DNA from: Larix kaempferi
Taxonomy: Eukaryota; Streptophyta; Pinopsida; Pinales; Pinaceae
NCBI GenBank assembly: GCA_027924585.1
Contig: BSBM01000036.1
Coordinates: forward strand, 2,728,001-2,792,000
DNA length: 64,000 nucleotides
Direction of reading: 5' to 3'
The notes beneath the pieces are model-generated. The model did no database searches, was not told the DNA's origin, and saw only the letters and a list, made by a program, of their open reading frames with translations. This document shows positions 1 through 10,123 of the stretch, piece by piece (within the stretch, counting starts at the first letter, position 1; each line of letters begins with the position of its first letter). Both the position numbers and the translations under genes were made by a program.

Positions 1-262
1 AAAAACTTGTCCTATATCTCGGCTCTATCCTTGATCTTGGCCTCGGGTAAAGTATTTATTGGTTTCTTGAAAATCATACTAGGTTGAAATGCATATTTGG
101 TGATTTTCATCCAAGCATTCAGAAACTCCCCCACCTCTGCCTCTGCATATGCCTCTACCCCTGCATTTGATTTCTTTACACTAGTACAGCTCTTAAAAGC
201 TCAGCGTTGAAGCTCTGGGCGGGAAATCGATTGTTAAGAAAAGTCAAAATTTATTTAGTAAA

Positions 263-414
263 GTGAATACATGCTGTCGATAGACAGAGGTTTCCATTCA
301 TAGACTGTTGACGGTGAATACATGTTGTCGATAGACAGAGGTTTCGATTCGTAGAATGTTGATGATGAATACACGCTGTCGATGGACAGAAGTTTCCATT
401 TGTAGAGTGCTGGC
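263..414. repeat. Minisatellite, three 51-bp tandem units
   Basis: Three head-to-tail units begin near 263, 314 and 365. Each holds a GTCGATAGACAG core followed by AGGTTTC. The units differ by a few substitutions and the last is one base shorter. The short reading frames across it are by-products of the repeat; no gene is apparent. Confidence 0.85.
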
Positions 415-439
415 ATTGGACTGTTGCATGTTGAAGGAA

Positions 440-1312
440 TTTCGATTTCAAGCTTTGAGCGCCAAAAAACTCAATTTAAAATTTTTTGCAAATTTTTTAT
501 GGATTCTAATCTTTAACTTTAGATTTAAAACCAGCCAAAGTTTTGCAAAAAGATTTGAAGTTTTTCAAACCTTTAATATTGGATTTCAAAATGAATTTTG
601 TTTTGCAAATTGTTGAAGTCTTTAATTTTAGGTCCAAAAAAATTAACAAAACAAAAAATTGCAAAAATTTTGAGAAGATTTTAAGTGTTTAATTTTGGAA
701 TTAGAAAGACAAACTTTTGCAAATTTTGTTTTAAGTCTTTAATTTTGCAAAGATTAACATTTTTTACATTCTCAAAATTCTTTTGCAAATAGTATTTTTT
801 GTGAAATTCAAAACTTTTGCAAATATTGAAAATTTCCACATTGTGAAAATATCTTCGGCAAATAGTGTTTTTCCAATTTCAAAACTTGTGCAAAAATTGT
901 GAAAAGGATGGAAATTTTTACATCACAAAATTTTTACATTGTGAAATTTGACAAAAAGGTATTTTTGTGAATTTCAAGACGTTTATGCATTGAATCTTGT
1001 TGCAAATATTGTCATTTTGGGGGACCAAAAACGCAAAAAGAAAAAAAAATTTCGAATTTTTGGGACCAAATGGAGACATGAGCAGAGTTGTAACCAAAAT
1101 TGTGACACACTTCACACACACATTTTCATTGAAAAACTGAGACTTGAACATGAATCCTTGAGATATTTTGAAAAATATTTTCCCTCCAAAATTGATTGCG
1201 ACCTTTAATTCTGTTAATTTCATGTTGGTTGTTTAGTATTTTCATGAACTTTATGCACAAATAGAGAAGATTGTCGCGTCATATTTCAATTTTCTTGTCA
1301 TAAATTGTGCAT
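440..1312. other. AT-rich stretch with a dispersed TTTTGCAAA motif, no gene
   Basis: From about 480 to 900 the palindrome-like core TTTTGCAAA or a close variant recurs roughly every 30-70 bases in A/T-rich sequence. It looks like a degenerate simple repeat. The rest, to 1312, has no coding sequence or RNA gene that I can support. Confidence 0.5.
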
Positions 1313-1710
1313 GAGCCACCATATCCTCTTCACTTGGGCCTCACGGCGATCTTCTGAATGAAAAAGTGGATCTCAAGTGTAATAGCTTAGGAGTCGATTT
1401 TTTCAAAGCACTTCATATCGAGCCACCGTATCCTCTTCACTCGCACCTTCGGGTGATCTTGTGAATGAAAAAGTGGATCTCACGTGTAACAGAGTAGATT
1501 TAATTCTTCATACAGTTTTTCGAGGCACCGTATCCTCTTCACTTGCATCTTACGATGATCTTGTCAATGAGAAAGTGTATCTCACATGTAACAGTTTAGG
1601 ATTTAATTCAAAAGCATACCAAAGGGCTCTGCGTATCCTCTTCACTTGGGCTTTTGGGCGATCTTGTGAATGAAAAACAGGGATCCCCCATGTAATAGAA
1701 TTAGATTCCT
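1313..1710. repeat. Four tandem units of about 104 bp
   Basis: Units start near 1313, 1420, 1522 and 1625. Each contains GTATCCTCTTCACT, then GATCTTGTGAATGA, then GTGGATCTCACGTGTAACAG or a variant. Divergence between units is moderate and the last is partial. Such arrays are common in LTR U3 regions and intergenic plant DNA. No LTR boundary is visible here, so I do not assign it to an element. Confidence 0.85.
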
Positions 1711-2848
1711 GTTTACTTGAGATATCTGTTTGGATTACATTGATCTTTACACATCGATTATTATCCATATTTCAGAAGAAGAAAAAATGTGCATGAACAT
1801 ACAAACATCTACTAGACATTTTGCATGTTTAAAAGAAGCTCATGAACCTCTAACCCTCCTTCAGTTACGATATTCATCGAACTGAAAGATAACATAGAGA
1901 GCATCTTGCATTGTGTGGTTCATTTCATTTTCGAGTCGAAAAACCATCAGTTTCACTTCCACTCCTGAGACTAAGCAAACTTCCACTAAAAATTGGCGCT
2001 TAATCTAAAATTGACAAACTTTTGATTTTAATATCACCAACAAGTTTAGGTTACTACCCTGGATTAGGTGTGGAGAGTTAACACTCCTGGGGTGCAAAAC
2101 TTTGAAACTAGCATTGATTAAAGAGAGTAAATCCATTGTCGCAAAAAACGCTTGTCGGGAAAGCGCTTCTAAAACATGCGTCAAGCACGAGGTCAATCTG
2201 GATAAGTAAGGGTGGTTCCCCCTTCTTGGTTATTTAGTGGGACATGAGCTTGTCGAAGGGATTCTATGTTCAGTGACAAGTCCTCGGGGTGACATCACTG
2301 TTTCTAGAGTTTCTAGTAATAAGAGTTGTCCTCGACTTACAACTGTCCGCTCGACTGTCGATTGCAAAGTGGTAACTTTAGTGGCTATTCTTAGGGTATC
2401 ACATAGGCTATTGTGAATGGGACACACTTGCAATACCTAAGACAAACTTTGGAACTTTTACTCCTTGGGAGGGTGAGTGGTCAGGAACCAACACTTGTAC
2501 CCTTGGCGATTAAAATTTATTGTAACTGTTTCTCACACCTTCGCTCTTAGCAATTGTATGAGGACATGAAATCCCTCAGCAGCTACTAGTTTCGGAAGGC
2601 CCTACAATCCAGCTTTTCACTGAGCTTCGATTCTTTGGAAAAGTAAGTTTGATTGCTTGATATCTCTAGGGAATTTTTACTGTGTGGACACTTTTCATTT
2701 TTTGAGTCTAGACTACCTTAGAATTGTTCGATTCAAACTATCATTTTAAACACATCCTTTTATCAACTTCTTAGAAGTGGCTACTCTCCTGATCCGCCAG
2801 TCACGGCGGCAGTGAGGTGAGTCACTAGAAATTGAAGGCCCTGCTACA
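1711..2848. other. No supportable gene
   Basis: Only short frames with no recognisable motif occur here. It lies between the tandem repeats and the gag-like remnant, so it may be LTR or leader of that decayed element. I found no convincing primer binding site or LTR edge. Confidence 0.4.
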
Positions 2849-4500
2849 TTGCAGAGACAGACACAAAAACCACATTCTAATGACTTGGAAACAAAACTGA
2901 TTTTCAACTCAATTAACATTACTCGAGAAGAACAACATCAAATCAACTCTGAGAATTCATCGTCACATCACGAAATGAATACAAACGTAATTGATAATCT
3001 TACTCTAGTTGAAATTGAAACATTGAAACATCACACACATGCTCAATGCTCATGAAATTCCTCCCTTGATGAGTCTTTCAGAACCAGTTCCACTTACTAT
3101 CCGTGAGTCACAGGGTGATCTCAAACTTTTTTCTAAAAGTTTGAATGACATGCACAATGCAACACAGGACCCCATGGCTTTCTCAAACTTTGGTTTTCCA
3201 TATGATTTGGCTAACCAGGGTCAACACACACAAGGAGTAAACCAGTGCCCTCATGGTACACAAAACACTCATCCAAATTCTACTTCCGGGGGCAACCCTT
3301 CACCATGGCATGGTAATATTCCTGGCGGAAGCAATGAACCATGGAACATTTGTTCCAATTGGGGCTATGCTCCTTAGATGATTGGAAATGCCCCAGGGGG
3401 TTATCCTCCGATTTATCCTAGCATAATGCCTAGCGGCAATCCACCTATCAACCCCATTCCGCCATGGAGTGGGGAGGTTTCAGGAAGTATCCAATCTTCC
3501 TGGGGCCCAGCTTCACAAGGAGGATATCAACCTTGGAACGCTTATCCAAACCAAGGAAACATTCAATGGAGTGGTCCGATTCCAACTAGTAACCAATCTA
3601 ATTGGGACCCACCCTCGGAAGGGGGAAATCCACTCATGAATCCCAACTAGAAATGGAATGGTAATGTTCCACCAAGTCATCAATCCCAGTGGAACATACC
3701 TCTGCAAGGGGGCAATCCATACATGCAACCTAGTTCACAATGGACTAGGCAACATTCAAGAAGTAACCAACCTTTCTGGATTCCACCTCCGCAAGGAGGC
3801 AGTCAACCTTGGAATGATTTTCAATACCAATTTCAACCGCCATGGTATGGTTGGGATCTAGGAAATAACCAATCTTCTTGGATCCCACCTCCGCAAGGAG
3901 GCAATCCACCCAATGGTCATGTTTCAGGAAGTTTCCAAACTTCTTGGGGTCAGTCACCGCAAACGGGAAACCCACCTTGGAATTCTTATCACACCCAAGG
4001 ACCACATCAGTGGAGTGTTCAGGTTCTAGAAAGTAACCAATCTTTTTTGGGCCTAACCCCACAAGGGGGAAATCCAACCATTAACCCCATTCCGCCATGG
4101 AGTGGTCAGTTCTAGAAAGTAACCAATCTTTTGGGAACCAACCTGCAAGACCTGCGTTTGATCCGGCTAGGCTGCCAGATGAACCTCATTCCAATGGTAT
4201 GATGGATTCCTTCAGCTGTCTTGAACAGATTACCCCACATTCAGGACAAGTTTCTATTTAGAATTCGCAACCCACAGCTGGACAGGAAATGCAGGAACCT
4301 GTTAATCCTTCCAACAATTCTGACATCCTCACAGTCTCATTCATAGACCTTAGAGGAAAGAAGAAGAAGTACAAGAGTAAGCAAAACGCTAACTCTGGGA
4401 AGGGAGATGCACCAACTGTGCTTCAATGCCATGGGCAACAACAACCCACTATTTTGACACCGGTACCTCCGCCAGGAGGAAACCAACCACCCCCCCCCCC
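2849..4500 (+). pseudogene. Decayed gag-like gene with Trp/Pro/Gly-rich repeats
   Basis: One frame runs from 3039 to about 4130 and is broken only by TAG stops at 3375, 3648 and 4113. Flanking pieces at 2849-3055 and about 4180-4500 lie in another frame, so frameshifts are also present. The middle is an imperfect protein repeat of roughly 20-40 residues built on WxPPxQGGNP and PPWSG; about ten copies of the QGGN-type core are visible. A basic patch (RGKKKKYKSK) follows near 4350. The protease-like segment just downstream makes a retrotransposon gag origin the best explanation, but I do not recognise the repeat domain. Alternatives are a low-complexity host protein remnant or an unrelated captured sequence. 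Confidence 0.5.
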
Positions 4501-5790
4501 ACACAAGGGGGAAATGATCCTAATGCCAATGTCTTCATGTGTGATCCTGAGATGAACATGAAAACAAGACTTTATTCTTACAATGTCTCTCCTAGTACAC
4601 CAGATCAGTCGGAATCACAACCAGATGGTTATATCCACATTGAGAAACCAACCATAGACTTAGTACCACACCCCCCCAAAGGTGTTCTACGTAGAACAAT
4701 GCATAATCGCAACACACGAGATGCTCAGAACAGTAATGTTCTTGAGGACCTAGCTCAAGTACCATGTGCCATGTCGGCCTTGGAGGTATTGCAATGTCAT
4801 TCTGCACCAAGAAAGGAACTATTGTCTACCATTTGTGTTGTTAATCCATCCGATGAGACTTTGATCACAATAAACATAGACCATTCAATATGTAGGATCC
4901 TTCCCGAAGTTGCTTTTCATATTAAAGTAATGACTCATGGTAAGAACATCTGTCTAACCATAGTAGATGAAAGGACCTCAGCTTGCGTAATGTCATTTTC
5001 ATGTTGGCAAGCATATGGATCACCTCTATTTTTCATAGAAGTTTCGAACCAAGCTACTCAGATAGCTTCGGCGGATATGGATCAAAATCTTCCCTTGATG
5101 GAGGAATATGATTCTGTTACTTGGCCCATTTGGGCTGTGAGATCTTCCAGCTCGCATGACTTCTTGGATTACATTTTATCATCAAATGAAGATATCCCTG
5201 AAGTTGTAAACATTTGGTTGTACCCACCTAAGATCACCTTTTGTGGGGCCACTGGGAGCATACTGGATATAACTCTACCCAAGTATAGGAGCATGATCTG
5301 CATGTTCCTCGATCTTATCTGGTATATTTGGAAACTTGCATATAGGTTTAGGCCATCCCTTTGTGAAGATGCATTTGAACCTTTTGCAACCCAAACTTAC
5401 CATAGGGTCGAACCTGTTGGAAATTGGTGGATCAACCCTTCATATCTATATTTTCCACCATTCCGACAGCAGATCCTACCGAACATGGGACACCCTAGTC
5501 AGCACCCCATTTCCATTTTTGCGTCCATGCTGCATTATTCTCATAGGCCCGGGAGCCCTATTAGTCCCATCATGACTTGGAGTTTGAGACCACATATTTC
5601 TCTTTCATACATTTCTGACCATATCTTGATGGGCTCCCAATTTTTTGTCATTTTACATAAGCTTGCGTTAAAATATCCACTTGGACATCCATGCAAACTG
5701 CTTCGTTGCTTATTGCTTATGTTGCTTATTTGCCTGTATAGTCACTTTCTGTTACAAGATGCCTATAAACCATTGCTTATGTATATTTGA
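4426..5790 (+). pseudogene. Ty3/gypsy-type aspartic protease remnant (gag-pro)
   Basis: A 454-residue open frame. Residues about 85-200 resemble the protease segment of a plant Ty3/gypsy group: AMSALEVLQ, then a hydrophobic stretch, then DERTSACVMSFSCW. The family usually has D-E-G-A-S-T at this point, so the active-site loop has lost its Gly. The frame is shifted from the upstream gag-like part at a run of C residues near 4490-4500. Beyond about residue 205 the family similarity fades and the C-terminus (LLRCLLLMLLICLYS) looks like frame drift. No reverse transcriptase or integrase follows. I infer a dead internal fragment of a gypsy element. Confidence 0.55.
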
Positions 5791-6247
5791 TCCATACCCA
5801 TGGAGGAAACATATGCAAGAGTGTACATAACTAGCTCAGCCCTTGTTTGCAATACGGATCTTTGCCTTGGCCTGACCCATGCCCTTGACATTTAGGCGCA
5901 TGCCCTTGAGACACTCCTTTCCTCCAATGTATCATAGCATGCTTTATTCTTTTTTCAAGCTAATAAATGAAAAAGGTTAAAAAAATAAAAAATTGGAAAA
6001 CACAAAAATCCAAAATGGGAGAGACTTGAATCACTTCATATTATAAACTCTGAAGAAAACAACAACATTCAGTCCTTGTCGCCCTTGAACACAACACATA
6101 ATTCTGTATCCGTTGTCAGTACACCATCTCCATTTGCCTTAGGAAACTGTACCAGTATTTTGAACAGATCTCCACCGATGGGTTATCCTTCCCATCACCA
6201 ATGGAGCTTTCATTAATGCATCTGGCATTAGTGGATTTCATTAAGGT
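5791..6247. other. Degenerate element tail, no gene
   Basis: No reading frame with recognisable motifs. It ends at the CGGTT duplication that marks the insertion of the A/B composite. Confidence 0.4.
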
Positions 6248-6252
6248 CGGTT

Positions 6253-6485
6253 TGCTACAGACATAAAATAAGATAATAATTAAATAATTAATAATTAGGT
6301 TAACTAAAGTTAGGTTATGAAATGAGGCGTCTCCTCAACATCAAATGCCCGATCCATATTTAAGGCAGGGCCATCATTGTAACATATCATATTTTATCCT
6401 ATCATCAAATATATTATTCTTATCTATTATTCAATATGAGAGTTGGATTCGACTATTAACTTAGTGAACGGATATGTTCACTGCA
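6253..6485 (+). repeat. 5' LTR of element A (233 bp)
   Basis: Starts TGCTAC and ends ACTGCA. It aligns to 8830-9055 with about five substitutions and one 7-bp indel. Two bases separate it from a tRNA-iMet type primer binding site. Confidence 0.9.
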
Positions 6486-6487
6486 TT

Positions 6488-6499
6488 TGGTATCAGAGC
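6488..6499 (+). promoter_or_regulatory. Primer binding site of element A (tRNA-iMet)
   Basis: TGGTATCAGAGC, the standard plant initiator-Met primer site, lies two bases after the LTR. Its last four bases (GAGC) are also the first arm of the first hairpin unit. Confidence 0.9.
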
Positions 6500-6595
6500 T
6501 CGGATTCGGCTCCTTCGACCTGAGCTTGGATTTGGCTCATGCACTCTGAGCTCGGACTCGGCTCATCAATTCCTACTTAAGCTCGGACCCGACTC
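6496..6595 (+). repeat. Four hairpin-capable 17-bp units in the A leader
   Basis: Units at 6496, 6522, 6548 and 6579 follow GAGCTCGGATTCGGCTC with few changes. The arms GAGC and GCTC pair, with a possible fifth U-G pair, around a 7-base loop. Spacing is about 26-31 bp. The same unit recurs in element B. A role in RNA packaging or dimerisation is inference only. Confidence 0.75.
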
Positions 6596-7560
6596 TTCAC
6601 TCCTTTGCTCTCCACTTCTCCCTCGAACTCCATCCTTCCGCTGCCCCATCCACTCCACCACCGCACTCTCCATTCGTTCCCCATCTTCCACAGTCACCAC
6701 TCACTAGCCCCCCCACTGCTTCCTCACCACGCCCTTTCCCTACACGCATAGACTCCCCCACAGCTTCCTCACCACGCCCTCACCCTGCATTCTTCCCCCA
6801 CGTCCCCACACTCCATATCCCTCCCACACTACCTGCACCCCCCCATTGCTGCGTCGTCCCTCCCTCTGCTCCACTACCACCGCTTCCCTTGCACACTTCA
6901 CCACTCCCCATCTGCGATGCCCTCCGCCATCCTCCGCCCAGCACACTCCATTCCTCTCGGCACCACGCCACCCACACCATTATGCCATCCCTCGTGGCTT
7001 CCATTTACTGTGGCCCCCAACCTGCTACGTCCACCAGCTCCCGCCCCGTCCACCTCCAGCTGTGCGAGCTCCTCCTGTAATCCTCATTGCTCCATCGAAA
7101 CCCTAAAAAAAAAAATTAAATTAAAAAATAAACAATATAATAATAATATTATATTTGTTTAGATATTTTGATTTAAAAAAAAAACTATATATTAAACTAT
7201 ATATATATATAGTTTATAAAACCATTAATATTAATATAATTATTATTATATAAAAAATAATAATATTATTATTTTGAAATAATAATTATTTAAAAAAAAA
7301 AGTTATTTTACATAATACAAAGAAACTAGAAAGAGATAGTAAAAAAAAAAAATATTATTATTTTTTTAAAATAATAATTATTTTTGAAAAAAAGAACAAA
7401 GAAAAAAAGAGATAAGAAGTATTGAAGAAGACAAAAATCGAGAAAAAGACAAAGAAGACAAAACGAAGAAAAAAGACAAGAAGTGAAGATCTAGCAAAGA
7501 TTATCCATCATTGGATAAGTCAAGTCAAAGAAAGACGACCAAGTTTAAGAAAGACTCATC
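6596..7560 (+). other. Untranslated leader of A: C-rich block, AT-rich spacer, A-rich segment
   Basis: 6596-7080 is strongly C-rich and G-poor. 7090-7410 is almost pure A/T. 7411-7560 is A-rich and purine-rich. The frames seen here exist mainly because C-rich and purine-rich runs lack stop codons. Element B repeats the first two compositional blocks. Confidence 0.6.
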
Positions 7561-7714
7561 AAAGAAGTCGAAGGCCATCTATAGTCCAGAACGAGCATCC
7601 ATCACCGAAGAAGTCGAAGGCCATCTATAGTCCAAAACGAGCATCCATCACCGAAGAAGTCGAAGGCCATCTATAGTCCAGAACGAGCATCCATCACCGA
7701 AGAAGTCGAAGACC
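7561..7714 (+). repeat. 46-bp tandem repeat just before the A start codon
   Basis: Three full units (7561, 7607, 7653) plus a 16-bp partial (7699-7714) of GAAGAAGTCGAAGGCCATCT and following sequence. The partial unit ends in GACC directly before ATGG and so supplies the start-codon context of the coiled-coil gene. The period is not a multiple of three, so the array is probably untranslated. Confidence 0.85.
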
Positions 7715-8782
7715 ATGGAAGCCGGTTTGCGACTACAAATAGAGGAATTAGAAGCCGCGTTAAAACGTTATCAAAAAGACAATGAAAGATTGCACAACAT
7801 AAATAACAGTTCAGAAATAAGAATTGAATTACAAGAAAGGTGCAATCAAATAAAAATCTCTGACCAAGAAAGGCGTATAGAAAAATTGTATGCACAAATT
7901 GATGAATTAAAAGCCGAAAATGAATTCAATCAGAGGTCAGGAAATCAAGATATAAAGAAGGAAATAAATAATTACGAAGCAGAAATAATACGCTTGAACA
8001 AAATCGTTAGTGACAAAGATGAAGAACTAACTCAGATACGACATAAATTAGAAAGTCAAGAATCAGAGGTCGGCCAATGTCGACAACAGATAAAAGTTCT
8101 TCAACAACAAAATGACGACTCTAAAAAGGAACACAAACTGGAGATCGCAAAGAGTAATAAAGCACTATCCAATAAATCCGAAGAAATTTTCAGATTAAGA
8201 TATCATAACAAGACACTAGTCACAAAAATTAAGATGTTGAAAAATAGTCGGAAGACAAAACAATCTACGGAAGACATTGAAAGAAAACTTCTAGACAAGC
8301 AGGAAGAAAATAGCTGCATCAGAAGTCATAATGAAGATCTTAAGGAACAACTTAAGAAGTATGAAGATGACAAAAAATCGCAGGTCGAATTGATCAAGAA
8401 GTTTCAAAATGATAATAGGCAGTTAGGAAACAAGTTGGAAAAGATACAGAATGAAACCTTAAAACCTCAAGAGACGAAAATAAAACTCCTAGCTCAGATC
8501 AATGCTCAAAAGACGACACTCGTAAAAGAAAATGACATTGTGAAAATTCCCTATCGACACCCCAACCATAAAAACCGATATTCTGAAAAGTGGGAAATGT
8601 CGAAAGAGGATGGTACTAATGTGATCAAAGCTCTTAATGACCGATCAGTGTGGAATCCCAACAGTCAGCAACAAATCAATTTGGGATGGATTGACCCATC
8701 CACATATCGGAAGTTATGCTCTACACTTAATAGTTCGTATCGACATGTTTCGTCAGCCATGACATCGCAAAGAACAATGTGA
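7715..8782 (+). CDS. Coiled-coil protein of element A (355 aa)
   Basis: An intact 355-codon frame starting at ATG in strong context (GACCATGG). It is the only long frame in the window without a stop or frameshift that is not explained by base composition. Residues about 5-275 are a charged, heptad-patterned coiled coil rich in Glu, Lys, Gln and Asn. The last 80 residues differ, with motifs such as YRHPNHKNRYSEKWE and GWIDPSTYRKL, and may form a small domain. There is no gag domain, zinc knuckle, protease or polymerase signature. It fills the place of gag-pol between leader and polypurine tract. A structural or RNA-binding substitute for Gag, or a captured host coiled-coil gene, are both possible. 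Part of it resembles the decayed gene in element C near 16417-16506. I do not recognise the family. Confidence 0.75.
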   Translation: MEAGLRLQIEELEAALKRYQKDNERLHNINNSSEIRIELQERCNQIKISDQERRIEKLYAQIDELKAENEFNQRSGNQDIKKEINNYEAEIIRLNKIVSDKDEELTQIRHKLESQESEVGQCRQQIKVLQQQNDDSKKEHKLEIAKSNKALSNKSEEIFRLRYHNKTLVTKIKMLKNSRKTKQSTEDIERKLLDKQEENSCIRSHNEDLKEQLKKYEDDKKSQVELIKKFQNDNRQLGNKLEKIQNETLKPQETKIKLLAQINAQKTTLVKENDIVKIPYRHPNHKNRYSEKWEMSKEDGTNVIKALNDRSVWNPNSQQQINLGWIDPSTYRKLCSTLNSSYRHVSSAMTSQRTM

Positions 8783-8802
8783 CAAAATTATAAGGCTTTG
8801 AG

Positions 8803-8829
8803 GACAAAGCCTTTCTAAGAGAGTGGCAA
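8803..8829 (+). promoter_or_regulatory. Polypurine tract region of element A
   Basis: Just before the 3' LTR lies TTGAGGACAAAGCC, then a short purine-rich run (AAGAGAGTGGCAA). Element B and many Ty3/gypsy elements have the same GAGGACAAAGC box before their purine tract. Confidence 0.6.
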
Positions 8830-9055
8830 TGCTACGAACATAAAATAAGATAATAATTAAATAATTAATAATTAGGTTAACTAAAGTTAGGTTATGAAAT
8901 GAGGCGTCTCCTCAACATCAAATGCCCGATCCATATTTAAGGCAGGGCCATCATTGTAACATATCATCTTTTATCCTATCATCAAATTCTTATCTATTAT
9001 TCAATATGAGAGTCGGATTCGACTATTAACTTAGTGAACGGATACGTTCACTGCA
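8830..9055 (+). repeat. 3' LTR of element A (226 bp)
   Basis: TGCTAC to ACTGCA. It matches the 5' LTR at roughly 98% apart from a 7-bp deletion. The B LTR follows immediately, and the terminal TGCA may be shared between the two. Confidence 0.88.
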
Positions 9056-9056
9056 T

Positions 9057-9248
9057 TGATTAAATATTAAATATTGTATTAAATTAATCAGTAAATTATT
9101 AATTAGTTTAATTAAAGGGACGTAACCCTTCTTAAGAATGCTCAAACCTTATAAAAGGTGAGCTCTTTTAAAGCGTTAAAGCATCTTATCAATTCAATAA
9201 TATATATCTTATTCAATATGGATCTCGCATCCTAGTTTTTCTGTTGCA
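9057..9248 (+). repeat. 5' LTR of element B (about 192 bp)
   Basis: Aligns from the shared AATATTAAATATTG onward to the 3' LTR at 11574-11766, with about six substitutions. It ends GTTGCA. Its first bases differ from the TGCTATG start of the 3' copy. The start is either eroded or overlaps the TGCA end of A at 9052. Confidence 0.8.
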
Positions 9249-9250
9249 TT

Positions 9251-9262
9251 TGGTATTAGAGC
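9251..9262 (+). promoter_or_regulatory. Primer binding site of element B
   Basis: TGGTATTAGAGC, one base away from the initiator-Met site TGGTATCAGAGC, two bases after the LTR. Confidence 0.8.
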
Positions 9263-9399
9263 CCAGTTTCGGCTCCTTCAACCTGAGCTCGGATTCGGCT
9301 CCTCCTACTATCGAGCTTGGTTTCGGCTCACATCTCCTGCACTTTGAGCTCGGACTCGGCTCATCAATGCCGCGGGTGAACTCGGATTCGGATTCGGCT
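9259..9399 (+). repeat. Five hairpin-capable units in the B leader
   Basis: Units at 9259, 9285, 9313, 9346 and 9378 follow the same GAGCTCGGATTCGGCTC pattern as in A. The last is expanded by an extra GGATTC. As in A, the first unit overlaps the primer binding site. Confidence 0.72.
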
Positions 9400-10123
9400 A
9401 TGGTCCCCCCTCATGCCCCTGCTCCCTGCATCCTCTCTGCCACTCCCTCACCCCTCCTTCCACCATTCTGCCCAACCTTCTGCACCACACACACCCCTCC
9501 TTCCACCGCCGCCCAACCTTCTTCCCGCATAGCATATCAGCCTCAACGTTGCACACTCACCCATCCCTCCCTACGTTCACCTTCCCCTCCACGTGCACCC
9601 CCTACCGTTCCCTCCTTCATCTCCCTCCACCTCGTCTCTCCTCCTCGCCCCATCCACAATTCACATCTCTCTTTCATGCCACCGCACTCCTCCCCATCCA
9701 CGCACTCCCGTCCCCACGACCTGCAACCCCTCTCCGCCCTTCCTCCTCCACTCCGCGTGCCCAGCCGCACTGCAACCCATCTCTGCCCTCACTCCTCCCC
9801 ATCTCCATGACCTGCCCACATTGCAACCCATCTCTGCCTGCACTCCCATCTCCACGACCTGCAAGCCATCTCCGCCCTTCCTCCTCCACTATGCGCTCTT
9901 CCAGCCGCCATCTCCACGAAACCCTACATCAACAAAAATTCAAAAAATATATATAAAGTTAAATAAATATTATATAATAAACTTATTATTAATAATATTT
10001 ATTCTAAACTTTATAATATATATAATATTATTATTCCCAAATAATAATAATAATTATTTTTATTTGTCCTTAACCACATAAGCCAAAATTGATTCCAATT
10101 ATTCACCACCACACTTAAGAAGC
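9400..10123 (+). other. Untranslated leader of B: C-rich block then AT-rich spacer
   Basis: 9400-9930 is C-rich and G-poor. 9935-10080 is A/T-rich. The order matches element A. The overlapping frames on both strands come from composition and I do not call them genes. Confidence 0.6.

Noticed and set aside
6474-7162. Several open frames on both strands in the A leader
   Set aside because: The sequence is C-rich and G-poor, so stops are rare by composition. No motif occurs and the frames overlap each other.
7422-7676. 84-codon Lys-rich frame before the A gene
   Set aside because: It runs through the 46-bp tandem array, whose period is not a multiple of three, and ends before the strong ATG at 7715.
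9244-10081. Frames up to 188 codons in the B leader
   Set aside because: Same compositional cause; the primer site and hairpin units lie inside the longest one.
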